Origin: an uncultured Rheinheimera sp.
GTDB lineage: Bacteria > Pseudomonadota > Gammaproteobacteria > Enterobacterales > Alteromonadaceae
Assembly (NCBI GenBank): GCA_943913835.1
Contig: CALTZU010000039.1
Span: 1-22,777 of the forward strand
Reading direction: 5' to 3'
DNA: 22,777 nt
Shown here: piece after piece, positions 1 to 8,121 of the stretch
How positions within the stretch are numbered: the stretch's first letter is position 1
How the letters are laid out: the number at the start of each line of letters is the position of its first letter
Made by a program: the position numbers and the translations under genes
Notes under the pieces: generated by a model
The model's input: only the letters and a program-made list of their open reading frames with translations
Told to the model about the DNA's origin: nothing
Database searches by the model: none

Positions 1-92
1 GTAAAAGCACGCCCCAGTCACATAGGACTACTATGCTCCTGGGGGCTCGTTCACTTGCCGCCGCGCTGCAACTTCAATTATTTAGGGTTATA
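1..92. repeat. Palindromic intergenic repeat, half element cut by window edge
   Basis: An inverted repeat pairs GCCCCAG (11-17) with CTGGGGGC (39-46, one extra G), and inside it CATAG (21-25) with CTATG (31-35). The right flank (47-92) carries TTGCCGCC, CTGCAACTT and AATTATTTAGGGTTATA. From memory this arrangement (central CATAG hairpin, CCCC/GGGG stem, GGCGGCAA and AAGTTGCAG blocks, terminal TATAACCCTAAATAATT on the complement) matches a palindromic repeat of roughly 100-150 bp scattered between genes in many enterobacterial and related genomes. Only one arm is visible. The family name is uncertain; it is non-coding and probably MITE/REP-like. Confidence 0.55.
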
Positions 93-150
93 GTGCGCGG
101 GACTTTCGGTAAAAAGCTAACCGGTGAAGCCCGGTAAAAATGGAGATTTT

Positions 151-924
151 ATGGCACAACTCAAACTCGAAAAACGCGGCCATACCGCTTTAATTACCAT
201 GGCAAACCCTCCTGCCAATACCTGGACTAAAGATACCCTGACGCAATTGCGTGATACAGTGAAATCTTTAGAGCAAGACAACACTATTTATGCATTAGTG
301 ATCACAGGTGAAGGTGAAAAGTTTTTCTCTGCCGGTGCTGATTTAAATTTGTTTGCCTCTGGCGACAAAGCCGTGGCTGCTGATATGTCCGCCATTTTTG
401 GTGAAGCTTTTGAAACCTTAACGGCCTTTCGTGGCGTATCTATCGCCGCTATCAATGGCTATGCCATGGGTGGTGGCCTGGAAGTGGCGTTAGCTTGTGA
501 TATCCGTATTGCTGAAACTCAGGCGCAAATGGCTTTGCCTGAAGCCAAAGTAGGTTTATTGCCTTGTGCCGGTGGCACGCAGAATCTGGCGATTTTAGTC
601 GGCGAAGGTTGGGCTAAACGTATGATCCTCTGTGGTGAACGTGTCACAGCAGACAAAGCCTTACAGATTGGTTTAGTCGAAGAAGTGGTTGGCACTGGCA
701 TGGCTCTGGAAGCCGCCTTATTGTTGGCTGATAAAGTTGCAGAACAAAGCCCGCCTGCTGTGGCTGCCTGTAAGCAGTTGATCCAGAAGGGGCGCAGTGC
801 ACCAGTGCAAACCGCTTTACCTTTAGAGCGTGAGCTGTTTGTGAAGTTATTTGACACCAAAGACCAAGTCGAAGGGGTGCAGGCTTTTTTGCAAAAACGC
901 AAAGCCAGCTGGATTAACGGATAA
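151..924 (+). CDS. Enoyl-CoA hydratase (crotonase family), branched-chain degradation operon
   Basis: This 257-residue crotonase-fold protein hydrates 2-enoyl-CoA to 3-hydroxyacyl-CoA in the cytoplasm. The oxyanion-hole segment FSAGADLN is at about 59-66. The two catalytic glutamates of true hydratases are both present: Glu111 in GGGLEVALACD and Glu131 in LPEAKVG, 20 residues apart as in rat mitochondrial hydratase. I chose the ATG at 151 because GGAG (142-145) sits just upstream and family homology starts there; an in-frame GTG at 124 would add nine unlikely residues. It is followed 10 bases later by the 3-hydroxyisobutyryl-CoA hydrolase, the order of the Shewanella ivd (isoleucine/valine degradation) operon, where this would be ivdD. 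Likely substrates are methacrylyl-CoA and tiglyl-CoA (inferred). The acyl-CoA dehydrogenase expected upstream is outside the window. Confidence 0.92.
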   Translation: MAQLKLEKRGHTALITMANPPANTWTKDTLTQLRDTVKSLEQDNTIYALVITGEGEKFFSAGADLNLFASGDKAVAADMSAIFGEAFETLTAFRGVSIAAINGYAMGGGLEVALACDIRIAETQAQMALPEAKVGLLPCAGGTQNLAILVGEGWAKRMILCGERVTADKALQIGLVEEVVGTGMALEAALLLADKVAEQSPPAVAACKQLIQKGRSAPVQTALPLERELFVKLFDTKDQVEGVQAFLQKRKASWING

Positions 925-934
925 GGTACAAAAC

Positions 935-2086
935 ATGACAGAAGCCATGATCCAACAGGATGTTGTGCTGTTTGAAGAAATCGCCTGTGTTGGCGGAAAA
1001 ATTATTGGTATCGCTACTTTAAATTCAGAGAAATCGCTGAATGCCCTGAGTTTACCTATGGTTGAGCTATTGCTGCCGCAAATGCAGCAATGGAAAAACG
1101 ATAACAATATAGCCTTGGTTGTACTGCAGGGAGCAGGTGATAAAGCTTTTTGTGCTGGCGGCGATATCCGCGATTTGTATCAGGCGATGAAAGCAGCCCC
1201 TGATACCTACCAGCCTTATGTCGAAGACTTTTTCACTAAAGAATACAGCCTGGATTATCTTATTCATACCTTTGAAAAACCTGTAGTGGTGTGGGGCAAT
1301 GGTATAGTGATGGGCGGCGGTTTAGGCCTGATGGCAGGTGCTTCACATCGCATAGTCACCGCCAGCAGCCGTATTGCGATGCCGGAAATGGCTATCGGCT
1401 TATACCCTGATGTCGGTGGTAGCTGGTTTTTAAACCGTATGCCGGAAGGTTGTGGTTTGTTCCTCGGCTTAACGGGGGCATCAACCAATTCCGCCGATGC
1501 CAAATTGATTGATTTAGCCGACTATTTTTTAACTCATGATAAAAAAGCTGCTGTGCTGGATAAATTAACCCAGGTGAAATGGGGTAACACCATAGCGCTG
1601 AATCATCAGAAGCTGACTGACTTATTACTCGGTATGGAAGACATGTGCCGCAGTCAAATGCCGCCCAGTCAACTTCGTTTGCATCAGACTTCTATCAGTG
1701 CTGTAGGCCGTGCTACCTCGTTGCAACAAGCCGTTGAGCTTATTCTGGCTATGCCCAACGAAGATGCCTGGCTCAGCAAAGCCAAGGCTTCGTTGCAATA
1801 CGGTAGTCCTATTACCGCTCATATCGTGTATCGCTTATTACAGCTGGGCCAAAGCAAAATTCTGGCGGATTCGTTCCGGCTGGAGCTGGGCTTAAGTGTG
1901 CAGTGCGGCAAACTGGGAGAATTTACCGAAGGGGTACGGGCACTACTGATTGATAAAGATCAAAAGCCCAACTGGCGCTATAAAACTGTGTCTGATGTGC
2001 CTGCTGATGTGATTAATCAGCTGTTTCATTCGCCTTGGGCCTCTGACTTACATCCATTACAACATTTAGGTTCGCTGGAGCATTAA
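935..2086 (+). CDS. 3-hydroxyisobutyryl-CoA hydrolase
   Basis: This 383-residue crotonase-superfamily thioesterase releases 3-hydroxyisobutyrate from its CoA ester in valine catabolism. It has the HIBCH pattern: AFCAGGDIRDLY (about 71-82), WGNGIVMGGGLGLMAGASHR (120-139) and MPEMAIGLYPDVGGSW (149-164). Glu151 and Asp159 are eight residues apart, as the active-site pair is in human HIBCH. The C-terminal extension past about residue 260 separates it from plain hydratases. The ATG at 935 is preceded by AAGG (923-926); a second ATG at 947 is possible, and an upstream GTG overlapping the hydratase is not needed. It ends one base before the mmsB start, with GGAG (2077-2080) as mmsB ribosome site, so the genes are surely co-transcribed. 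The Shewanella counterpart is ivdE. Confidence 0.92.
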   Translation: MTEAMIQQDVVLFEEIACVGGKIIGIATLNSEKSLNALSLPMVELLLPQMQQWKNDNNIALVVLQGAGDKAFCAGGDIRDLYQAMKAAPDTYQPYVEDFFTKEYSLDYLIHTFEKPVVVWGNGIVMGGGLGLMAGASHRIVTASSRIAMPEMAIGLYPDVGGSWFLNRMPEGCGLFLGLTGASTNSADAKLIDLADYFLTHDKKAAVLDKLTQVKWGNTIALNHQKLTDLLLGMEDMCRSQMPPSQLRLHQTSISAVGRATSLQQAVELILAMPNEDAWLSKAKASLQYGSPITAHIVYRLLQLGQSKILADSFRLELGLSVQCGKLGEFTEGVRALLIDKDQKPNWRYKTVSDVPADVINQLFHSPWASDLHPLQHLGSLEH

Positions 2087-2087
2087 C

Positions 2088-2978
2088 ATGAGTACAGTTG
2101 CATTTATTGGTTTAGGTAATATGGGCGGCCCTATGGCCAGCAACCTGCTCAAAGCAGGTTTTAGGGTTCAGGCTTTTGATTTATCCGAAACCGCTTTAGC
2201 TCAATTGGCCTCTGAGGGCGCTAAAGCCTGCGCATCGGCAGCAGAAGCGGCCACAGGTGCTGATTTTGTCATTTCCATGCTGCCCGCAGGTAAACATGTG
2301 GCTATGGTCTACACAGGCGAGACGGGCATAGCTTCAGTACTTGGCAAAGATACGCTGGTGATTGATTGCTCTACAATTGATGCCACCACAGCCCGTAAAG
2401 TGGGGGCTGAACTGGCAGAACAAGGCATAGCTTTTATTGATGCGCCTGTGTCAGGTGGAGTAGGTGGTGCCAAAGCTGGCACTCTGACTTTTATCGTCGG
2501 TGGTTCAGAGCAAAACTTTAACCGTGCTCAGAGCGTGTTGTCGGCTATGGGCAAAAACCTGTTTCATGCCGGCGATGTAGGCGCAGGCCAGGTTGCAAAA
2601 ATTTGCAACAATATGCTGCTGTCTATTTTGATGGTCGGTACCAGTGAAGCGCTACAATTGGGCATAGACAATGGCCTGGACCCGAAAGTTTTGTCCGAAA
2701 TTATGCTAAAAAGCTCAGGCCGCAACTGGACTTTAGAACTGTATAATCCATGTCCCGATGTAATGCCTAACGTGCCATCGAGCAATGGTTATCAGGGCGG
2801 TTTTATGGTGGACTTAATGGCAAAAGATTTGTCCTTAGCCACTGAAACTGCATTATCCAGTCAATCCAGCACCCCTATGGGCACTCTAGCCCGTAGCCTC
2901 TATGTGGCGCATCAGCGTCAGGGCCATGGTAAAGAAGACTTCTCCGGTATTTTTAAGGTGTTTGCCAAAAAGAACTAA
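2088..2978 (+). CDS. mmsB: 3-hydroxyisobutyrate dehydrogenase
   Basis: NAD-dependent oxidation of 3-hydroxyisobutyrate to methylmalonate semialdehyde, the valine degradation step after the preceding hydrolase. At 296 residues it has the usual family length. The Rossmann dinucleotide motif is IGLGNMG (7-13). The substrate-binding motif DAPVSGGVGGAKAG spans 118-131. The catalytic lysine is Lys171 in GQVAKICNN, the conserved position of beta-hydroxyacid dehydrogenases. Start is the ATG one base after the upstream stop. The next gene begins 39 bases downstream in the same direction. The aldehyde product would go to an MmsA-type dehydrogenase, not present here but normally encoded upstream in this operon. 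Identification is strong from motifs and context. Confidence 0.95.
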   Translation: MSTVAFIGLGNMGGPMASNLLKAGFRVQAFDLSETALAQLASEGAKACASAAEAATGADFVISMLPAGKHVAMVYTGETGIASVLGKDTLVIDCSTIDATTARKVGAELAEQGIAFIDAPVSGGVGGAKAGTLTFIVGGSEQNFNRAQSVLSAMGKNLFHAGDVGAGQVAKICNNMLLSILMVGTSEALQLGIDNGLDPKVLSEIMLKSSGRNWTLELYNPCPDVMPNVPSSNGYQGGFMVDLMAKDLSLATETALSSQSSTPMGTLARSLYVAHQRQGHGKEDFSGIFKVFAKKN

Positions 2979-3017
2979 GACCTTTGGCATGCGCTGGTTT
3001 TTGTAGGTAATAAGATA

Positions 3018-3779
3018 ATGAATTTAAAAGATAAAATTATAGTAGTGACAGGTGGTGCTCAGGGCCTTGGTTTAGAAATGGCCCGGATGTTGTCTGCTGA
3101 AGGCGCTCATCTCGCTTTGCTGGATATGAATGCTGAGCTACTGGCATCCGCTAAAGTTGAGTTGGCAGCCGCTGGTGTGACAGTGCGTACTTATGTCTGT
3201 AACGTCGCCAATGAAGAAAGTGTTGAAACGACCTTTGCCGCTATAGCAGCAGATTTTGGCGCTATCGATGGCTTGATCAACAACGCTGGTATTTTGCGTG
3301 ACGGTTTATTGCTGAAATTTAAAGACGGTGAGCTGGTTAGTAAAATGTCGCATCAGCAGTTTCAGTCTGTGATTGATGTGAATTTAACAGGAGTGTTTTT
3401 ATGTGGCCGTGAAGCTGCGGCTTTAATGGTGAAATCAGGTCGTAAAGGCGTGATTATCAATATGTCGAGCGTGGCCCGCGCAGGCAATATGGGCCAAACC
3501 AACTATGCAGCCTCCAAAGCCGGTGTAGTGGCTATGACAGTGACCTGGGCTCGTGAGTTAGGCCGTTACGGCATTCGTGTTGGTGCTATAGCACCAGGTG
3601 TGATCCGCACTGCTATGACAGATGCGATGAAACCTGAAGCCCGTGATCGTTTAGTCGCGATGAAACCGGTCGGCCGTTTAGGCGAAGCCACAGAAATTGC
3701 TCATACGGCCAAATACATCTTTGAAAATGACTTCTTCACAGGCCGTGTGGTTGAAGTGGATGGCGGTATTAGTATGTAA
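3018..3779 (+). CDS. SDR-family 3-hydroxyacyl-CoA dehydrogenase, last gene of the operon
   Basis: A classical short-chain dehydrogenase/reductase of 253 residues. The cofactor motif TGGAQGLG is at 11-18 and NNAG at 88-91. The active-site tetrad is Asn122, Ser150 or Ser151, Tyr163 and Lys167 (YAASK). VDGGISM at the C-terminus is typical of FabG-like SDRs. Its place after mmsB matches ivdG of Shewanella, proposed to oxidise 2-methyl-3-hydroxybutyryl-CoA in isoleucine degradation. The sequence alone does not exclude another 3-hydroxyacyl-CoA or FabG-type role. Asp36 after the second beta strand (ALLDM) suggests NAD rather than NADP, an inference from SDR rules. No strong Shine-Dalgarno is seen before the ATG, only a weak TAGGTAA stretch. 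Confidence 0.88.
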   Translation: MNLKDKIIVVTGGAQGLGLEMARMLSAEGAHLALLDMNAELLASAKVELAAAGVTVRTYVCNVANEESVETTFAAIAADFGAIDGLINNAGILRDGLLLKFKDGELVSKMSHQQFQSVIDVNLTGVFLCGREAAALMVKSGRKGVIINMSSVARAGNMGQTNYAASKAGVVAMTVTWARELGRYGIRVGAIAPGVIRTAMTDAMKPEARDRLVAMKPVGRLGEATEIAHTAKYIFENDFFTGRVVEVDGGISM

Positions 3780-3780
3780 C

Positions 3781-3817
3781 TTTATGGAGGCAGAGTGATA
3801 AACTCTGCCTCCATAAA
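3781..3817 (+). terminator. Perfect 16-bp hairpin after the valine operon
   Basis: TTTATGGAGGCAGAGT (3781-3796) pairs without mismatch with ACTCTGCCTCCATAAA (3802-3817) around a GATAA loop. It starts two bases after the SDR stop codon. There is no T run on either strand outside the stem, so it is not a textbook intrinsic terminator. It may terminate weakly, stabilise the 3' end, or set different expression of the next gene, which begins 22 bases later in the same direction. Confidence 0.5.
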
Positions 3818-3839
3818 ATCTGGTTACAGGATCTCACCG

Positions 3840-4265
3840 ATGAAACTTATTCTCCTGCCATTGCTGCTTTTGGCCTCTGCTTTTACCTCTGCCCAACAAC
3901 TGGATACCCTGAATTACATTGTTGAAATTCAGCAGCTTTGCCCTGAAGGTGAAGTGCAGTGCCACCAGGTGCTGTACAAAGGCACTTCTAAAGTATCAGG
4001 CGCCAGCATCGAATTAAAAGGCACAGCCTGGCATAGCTTGTGTGCTGATGGGGTCACGCCATGCCGTTTTTTAGGCTATCAGTTCAAGAACGGCCGTATC
4101 CGTTATCTGGTGCATGAGTCGGGGTTGTTACAGGTGATCGGTAGCTCTGGCAAAGTAGTGCTGGAAGAGCAGGGAGTCTGGGACTATCAACAAGACAGTC
4201 AACAAGGTAGCCAACAAGAGAATCCAGAACAAAGCACTAAAACAGAAGCACAGGCGAAACCATGA
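3840..4265 (+). CDS. Small exported protein of unknown function with twin CX6C motifs
   Basis: I do not recognise the family. The product is 141 residues with a clear signal peptide: MKL, a leucine-rich core, then a likely signal peptidase I cut after SAFTSA (residue 18). The mature part has exactly four cysteines in two matching CX6C pairs (Cys34/Cys41 and Cys68/Cys75), which suggests two small disulfide loops in the periplasm. The last 25 or so residues are Gln/Ser/Glu-rich and probably disordered. The ATG at 3840 is preferred over the GTG at 3795, because the latter lies inside the hairpin and would bury the signal peptide; an AGGA lies upstream. The stop overlaps the next start (ATGA), so it leads a four-gene operon with an acetyltransferase, a membrane hydroxylase and a polysaccharide deacetylase. 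Confidence 0.75.
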   Translation: MKLILLPLLLLASAFTSAQQLDTLNYIVEIQQLCPEGEVQCHQVLYKGTSKVSGASIELKGTAWHSLCADGVTPCRFLGYQFKNGRIRYLVHESGLLQVIGSSGKVVLEEQGVWDYQQDSQQGSQQENPEQSTKTEAQAKP

Positions 4266-4807
4266 AACCTCTGGATGCTGGCACTTTACAATTGCGTTTG
4301 CTGATTGAAACCGACTGGCTTTTATTCCTCGAGTTGCATCGCCGTGAACAGGTGCTGCAGTATGTGGCAGATCCGTTTCCGGACGGTCAAATTCGTCAGC
4401 GTTTTGAAGAGCGGCTACCCCCTTGGCAAGCCGGTGATCAGCATTGGTTAAGTCTGGTGGTTGTAGAAAGGCAAAGTGGTGCTGCAACTGGTGTTTGTGG
4501 TTTTCACTGCCTGGAAGCAGAAGCCGATACGCCTTTAACCGCTGAGGTGGGTTATCTGTTTTTACCAGAGTTTTTTGGCAAAGGTTATGCGACTTTGGCG
4601 TTAAAAGCTTGCCTGGATTATGGAGCTACACTGGGTATAAAGCAGTGGCAGGCCACAGTTACAGAAGGCAATATAGGGTCAGGCCGTGTGCTGGAAAAAT
4701 GTGGTTTTCAACTGGTTGAACGCCAGCACAATGGCTATCAGATAGGCAATCAATTGGTCGCTGATTTAATTTACAAAAAAGGCGACAGCAAAGGAGTCAC
4801 AGCGTGA
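4262..4807 (+). CDS. GNAT-family N-acetyltransferase (RimJ/RimL type)
   Basis: A 181-residue acetyl-CoA-dependent acetyltransferase of the GNAT_3/RimJ-RimL type. It opens with the LRLLIETDW beta strand typical of the group. Motif A is VGYLFLPEFFGKGYATLA (96-113), whose FGKGYA forms the acetyl-CoA pyrophosphate loop. NIGSGRVLEKCGF (137-149) is the usual N-x-x-S-x-x-V-L-E-K-x-G-F signature. The C-terminus reads QLVADLIYKK. Substrate cannot be told from sequence; RimJ/RimL relatives act on protein N-termini, and others on small amines or antibiotics. It overlaps the previous gene by four bases (ATGA) and the next by four (GTGA), so translation is probably coupled. The setting suggests a cell-envelope role, but that is inference. 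Confidence 0.88.
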   Translation: MKPLDAGTLQLRLLIETDWLLFLELHRREQVLQYVADPFPDGQIRQRFEERLPPWQAGDQHWLSLVVVERQSGAATGVCGFHCLEAEADTPLTAEVGYLFLPEFFGKGYATLALKACLDYGATLGIKQWQATVTEGNIGSGRVLEKCGFQLVERQHNGYQIGNQLVADLIYKKGDSKGVTA

Positions 4808-5679
4808 TCCCTGTAGAATTTATTCTGTTGCTGCTAAGCCCGATTTTTTTCATCTTTATTGCCTTTGAATGGTTGCATAGCGAAAAACGCCGCAAGTCTC
4901 TTTATCAGTGGCGTGATACCGCAGCTAACTTTGGTTTAGCTGCTTTGCATCAGGCCGGTGATTTTATTGCGTTGCTGGTGTTGTTGCCGCTGATGTTATG
5001 GTTGTCGCAGTTCGCCTTGTTTTCTATCGAGTTTTCAGCACTGAATTTGTTTTTGCTTTTTATCGCTCAGGACTTCTTGTATTACTGGTTTCACCGCTGC
5101 TCTCATCGTGTGCGCTGGTTATGGGCCTCTCATGTGGCGCATCACAGCTCACGTTTAATGAATTTCAGTACGGCCTTTCGTCAGTCTTTAACTTATCCAA
5201 TTTCTGGCATGTGGTTGTTTTGGTTGCCTCTGGTGTTGCTGGGGTTTGAAGTGCAACTGGTGCTGGCTGTTGTGGCCATTAATCTAGCCTTTCAGTTTTT
5301 TGTCCATACCCAGTCGGGGAAACACTGGGGCATTCTCGGCTTAGTGCTGAATACGCCAGCCTGGCATAGGGTGCATCATGCCTGTAATCCTCAGTATATA
5401 GACCGGAACTATGCCGGGGTTTTAGTTATCTGGGACAGAATTTTTGGCACTTTTGTGCCAGAGCAGGAAGTCTGTCGCTATGGCATCACCGATGATTTTC
5501 AGTCTAATAACCCCTTAACCATCACCTTTTATGAGTGGCGGAAAATAATCACTTTATGGCCTCAGCTCAAAGGCTGGCGGAATAAACTTAAACTCTTGTT
5601 TGGGCCACCAGAAGCGTTCTCAGAACTTATGCTGACGCAACACAGCAGACCATCCGGGGGAGTGGACGCTGATGAATAA
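4804..5679 (+). CDS. Sterol desaturase / fatty acid hydroxylase family membrane protein
   Basis: A 291-residue integral membrane di-iron oxygenase of the fatty acid hydroxylase superfamily. The histidine clusters that bind the metal pair are all present: HRCSH (97-101), HVAHH (110-114) and HRVHH (188-192), with His168 between them. Hydrophobic segments at about 5-22, 53-72, 80-96 and 132-165 fit four membrane spans. Members hydroxylate or desaturate sterols, fatty acids, carotenoids or ether lipids. The bacterial substrate here is unknown and is more likely a lipid acyl chain than a sterol. It starts with GTG, with AAGGAG seven bases upstream, overlaps the acetyltransferase by four bases, and shares eight bases with the deacetylase gene that follows. 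Confidence 0.9.
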   Translation: MIPVEFILLLLSPIFFIFIAFEWLHSEKRRKSLYQWRDTAANFGLAALHQAGDFIALLVLLPLMLWLSQFALFSIEFSALNLFLLFIAQDFLYYWFHRCSHRVRWLWASHVAHHSSRLMNFSTAFRQSLTYPISGMWLFWLPLVLLGFEVQLVLAVVAINLAFQFFVHTQSGKHWGILGLVLNTPAWHRVHHACNPQYIDRNYAGVLVIWDRIFGTFVPEQEVCRYGITDDFQSNNPLTITFYEWRKIITLWPQLKGWRNKLKLLFGPPEAFSELMLTQHSRPSGGVDADE

Positions 5680-6376
5680 ATGGCTGCTGAAATTAGTTTT
5701 GTTGTGTTTGGCCACCAGTTATGGCTTGTGGAAACTCTCTGCCAGTACTGAGTGTCAGCTATTTGGTGAGTTGGTCCACAAGGTGGATACCGAGCAAAAG
5801 CTGGTGGCTTTAACTTTTGATGACGGTCCGACCCCACACTACACCGCAGATATTTTGCGGCTGTTAGAGCTTTATCAGGTGAAGGCTACTTTTTTTGTTA
5901 CAGGTGCCGAAATCCAGCGGTATATGACGCAGGCGAAACAAATTGTTGGCGCAGGCCATCAGCTTGGTAATCACAGCTGGTCGCATCAGCGTATGGTCTT
6001 TATGTCGTTGGAGGACATTAACCGCGAAATCGAAGGAACAGATCAACAAATTCGTGCCGCTGGTTTTGACGGCGAAATTTTATTCAGACCGCCTTATGGT
6101 AAAAAGCTGCTGCTGTTGCCCTGGTATCTGGCACAGAACAACAGAACCAGCATTATGTGGGATATAGCACCAGAGACTTTTGACGGCTCGCCTGACGATC
6201 CACAGACAATGGCCGAAGAGGTACTGGCTCAGGTGCAACCCGGTTCTATTGTATTACTGCATTTAATGTACAAAAGCGGTGATGCGTCACGCGCGGCTTT
6301 ACCCATTATTATCAAAGGCCTGAAAGATAAAGGCTATCGCATGGTCACAGTGTCTGAACTATTGACGGCACAGTAA
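5672..6376 (+). CDS. Polysaccharide deacetylase (NodB domain), membrane-anchored or exported
   Basis: A 234-residue carbohydrate esterase family 4 protein that removes N-acetyl (or O-acetyl) groups from a polysaccharide. All NodB motifs are visible: TFDDGP (48-53, base Asp50 and metal Asp51), HSWSH (101-105, zinc histidines), RPPYG (139-143), the WDIAPETF segment (163-170) and LLHLM (His197). Residues 4-24 form a signal peptide or anchor, so it acts outside the cytoplasm. The ATG overlaps the end of the membrane hydroxylase gene, with GGGGGAG just upstream. It is the last gene of the four-gene operon; its stop lies eight bases from the stop of the convergent DUF4153 gene, leaving no room for a terminator between them. 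Possible targets are peptidoglycan or surface glycan; sequence does not decide. Confidence 0.93.
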   Translation: MNKWLLKLVLLCLATSYGLWKLSASTECQLFGELVHKVDTEQKLVALTFDDGPTPHYTADILRLLELYQVKATFFVTGAEIQRYMTQAKQIVGAGHQLGNHSWSHQRMVFMSLEDINREIEGTDQQIRAAGFDGEILFRPPYGKKLLLLPWYLAQNNRTSIMWDIAPETFDGSPDDPQTMAEEVLAQVQPGSIVLLHLMYKSGDASRAALPIIIKGLKDKGYRMVTVSELLTAQ

Positions 6377-6384
6377 CACCTGAC

Positions 6385-8121
6385 TTAGTCACGCACAGGC
6401 TGCAGTTGAAACTGTTGATCCGCTACTTGTAACAAGGGCCACTCAGGTGCTACTGGTGTTAACAGCAGTGTTTCCAATTGTGGTTCTGGTTTGGACTTGT
6501 TCACATTTGAAACTGGCGCAAAAGCGGTACGCTTCCAGACCGAGCCTTGCAAACGAAACAAGTCCGCATGGATGGCATCGTAGGCGTAGGTCAACAGCAC
6601 ATATTCCTGCACTCCGTCATTGTTTAAGTCGATAGGTCGCAGATGGTACTGACTGACCTGACTTAATTGCCCCCCCTGATACTTCTGCCACTCGAACAAA
6701 GCTTGTTTCAGCTCCTCTGGCAGGACCAGATTTTTAGGTAACTTTAGTGCAGCTAACCATTGTTTTTGCTGTTCAGGGTCTTCGTTTGTTTCTTCGTCAC
6801 GACGCCAATCTGGCCTGTACAGGGTATTAATACGCACGACCAGCGCGGGATCTGTCTGCTGATACTGAAGTTTCAATTGCTGCAGCGCATCGTAACCTGG
6901 TTTAGCTAATTCGTGGCGGAAATAACGCAGGTCGAAATCGGCCAGAGTTGTGCTGCCCTGCTGAAGCCGGGCTAGCTGGCTTTGTACAGTGATTTTGCGA
7001 AAATCTATCAAAGGGGAGTTCACCAGCAGCATCACGGCCAGTAACACCAACCCCATCCGGACATTAATCCAACTTAAATGCTGTAACCACAGATCACGTT
7101 TTTTCAGAATACCCCAAAGATAACCTACAGAAAATAATGCCAAGATTGCCCATAACACCAAGCCCCAGCAGCGACTAACGCTCCAGCCATATTGTTCCAC
7201 CCGCAGCATCAGGCCATAACAAGCGATCAGGCTATACACGGGCAATAAGGCGACAGCGGCATAAATGGCTCTATGTAACCAGAGTGGGTAAGGGCGGCTA
7301 TCGGCATCGGCCTGATACACGGCATTCAGGAAAAACAGCATCAATGTCTGCAGACATAAAATCAGTAAACTACCGTGCCCGGTTTTCCACAGAGGTTCTA
7401 AACCAGTAAAAGGCAAAGCCAGCATAAAGAGCACAGACACCAGTGCCAGTATCACCAGCAAAAACTTCATCAGCGCCTGCTGAATACGGGTAATGGTATC
7501 AATAACCCCAGCCTGGTTGCGGAAAATAATAATGCCAAAAGCAAAGGCCAGGCTGAGCGTAGGGTAGTAAAACCATTGTTTGGCAAACAAATCGTCAAAA
7601 AAGTCGATTTGGATTACTTTAAACAAGGCCGCCCACAGCATTAATACGGCCCATACCGCCAGAGTAAAAAGTAATGACAAGCCTAAAGTCAGGAAATTAC
7701 GCCAAGAATGCAGGAATAGTGCGCTGTAACAAAGAGGAACACCAAAAGCCTGTTGCTGGATGTATAACAAGGCTTTAAAGCTGGTAAGTAACATGGAGCA
7801 AATAAAGGCAAAGAGCACAGGCTGGTAGCTGATCTGCTCCAGTGGTATAGCTTGTAAACCGGCATAAAAACCCAATGCTGCAGCAAGGAGGGCAAAAGCA
7901 CCTAAGCGCAGGGCTAACTTCAGCTCAAAGCCTTTTTCCAGCGATAACAATAAAGTCACAGGCGCCACGACAACCAGGGTATAAAAACAAAACAACCACT
8001 GTGGCTGGTTGGATGGCCAAAAATCAAAGCTGATCGATTGATGTAAAAGATAAAACGACAAGCCTTGCACTAAAGCGAGCAGCAGCATAATAGGAGTTGG
8101 TAACTGCCGTTGGTTTGGCAT
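6385..8121 (-). CDS. DUF4153-type polytopic membrane protein with C-terminal soluble domain
   Basis: A 578-residue protein resembling the DUF4153 family, whose function is not established. About 12 hydrophobic segments fill residues 10-370, including the conserved-looking stretch CYGLMLRVEQYGWSVSRCWG (301-320). A hydrophilic C-terminal domain of about 200 residues follows. It contains DLNNDGVQE (498-506), a DxNxDGxxE calcium-loop pattern as in dockerin/EF-hand-like or FG-GAP repeats, so the tail may bind calcium outside the membrane. The ATG at 8121 is preceded by AGGGA on the minus strand. It is convergent with the deacetylase gene and divergent from the GFA-family gene, and appears monocistronic. 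Family call is moderately sure; the calcium idea is inference. Confidence 0.82.
   Translation of the reverse strand: MPNQRQLPTPIMLLLALVQGLSFYLLHQSISFDFWPSNQPQWLFCFYTLVVVAPVTLLLSLEKGFELKLALRLGAFALLAAALGFYAGLQAIPLEQISYQPVLFAFICSMLLTSFKALLYIQQQAFGVPLCYSALFLHSWRNFLTLGLSLLFTLAVWAVLMLWAALFKVIQIDFFDDLFAKQWFYYPTLSLAFAFGIIIFRNQAGVIDTITRIQQALMKFLLVILALVSVLFMLALPFTGLEPLWKTGHGSLLILCLQTLMLFFLNAVYQADADSRPYPLWLHRAIYAAVALLPVYSLIACYGLMLRVEQYGWSVSRCWGLVLWAILALFSVGYLWGILKKRDLWLQHLSWINVRMGLVLLAVMLLVNSPLIDFRKITVQSQLARLQQGSTTLADFDLRYFRHELAKPGYDALQQLKLQYQQTDPALVVRINTLYRPDWRRDEETNEDPEQQKQWLAALKLPKNLVLPEELKQALFEWQKYQGGQLSQVSQYHLRPIDLNNDGVQEYVLLTYAYDAIHADLFRLQGSVWKRTAFAPVSNVNKSKPEPQLETLLLTPVAPEWPLLQVADQQFQLQPVRD

Noticed and set aside
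6447..6635. Plus-strand frame opposite the DUF4153 gene
   Set aside because: It is antisense to a convincing membrane protein and has no independent support, like the other antisense frames in the window.
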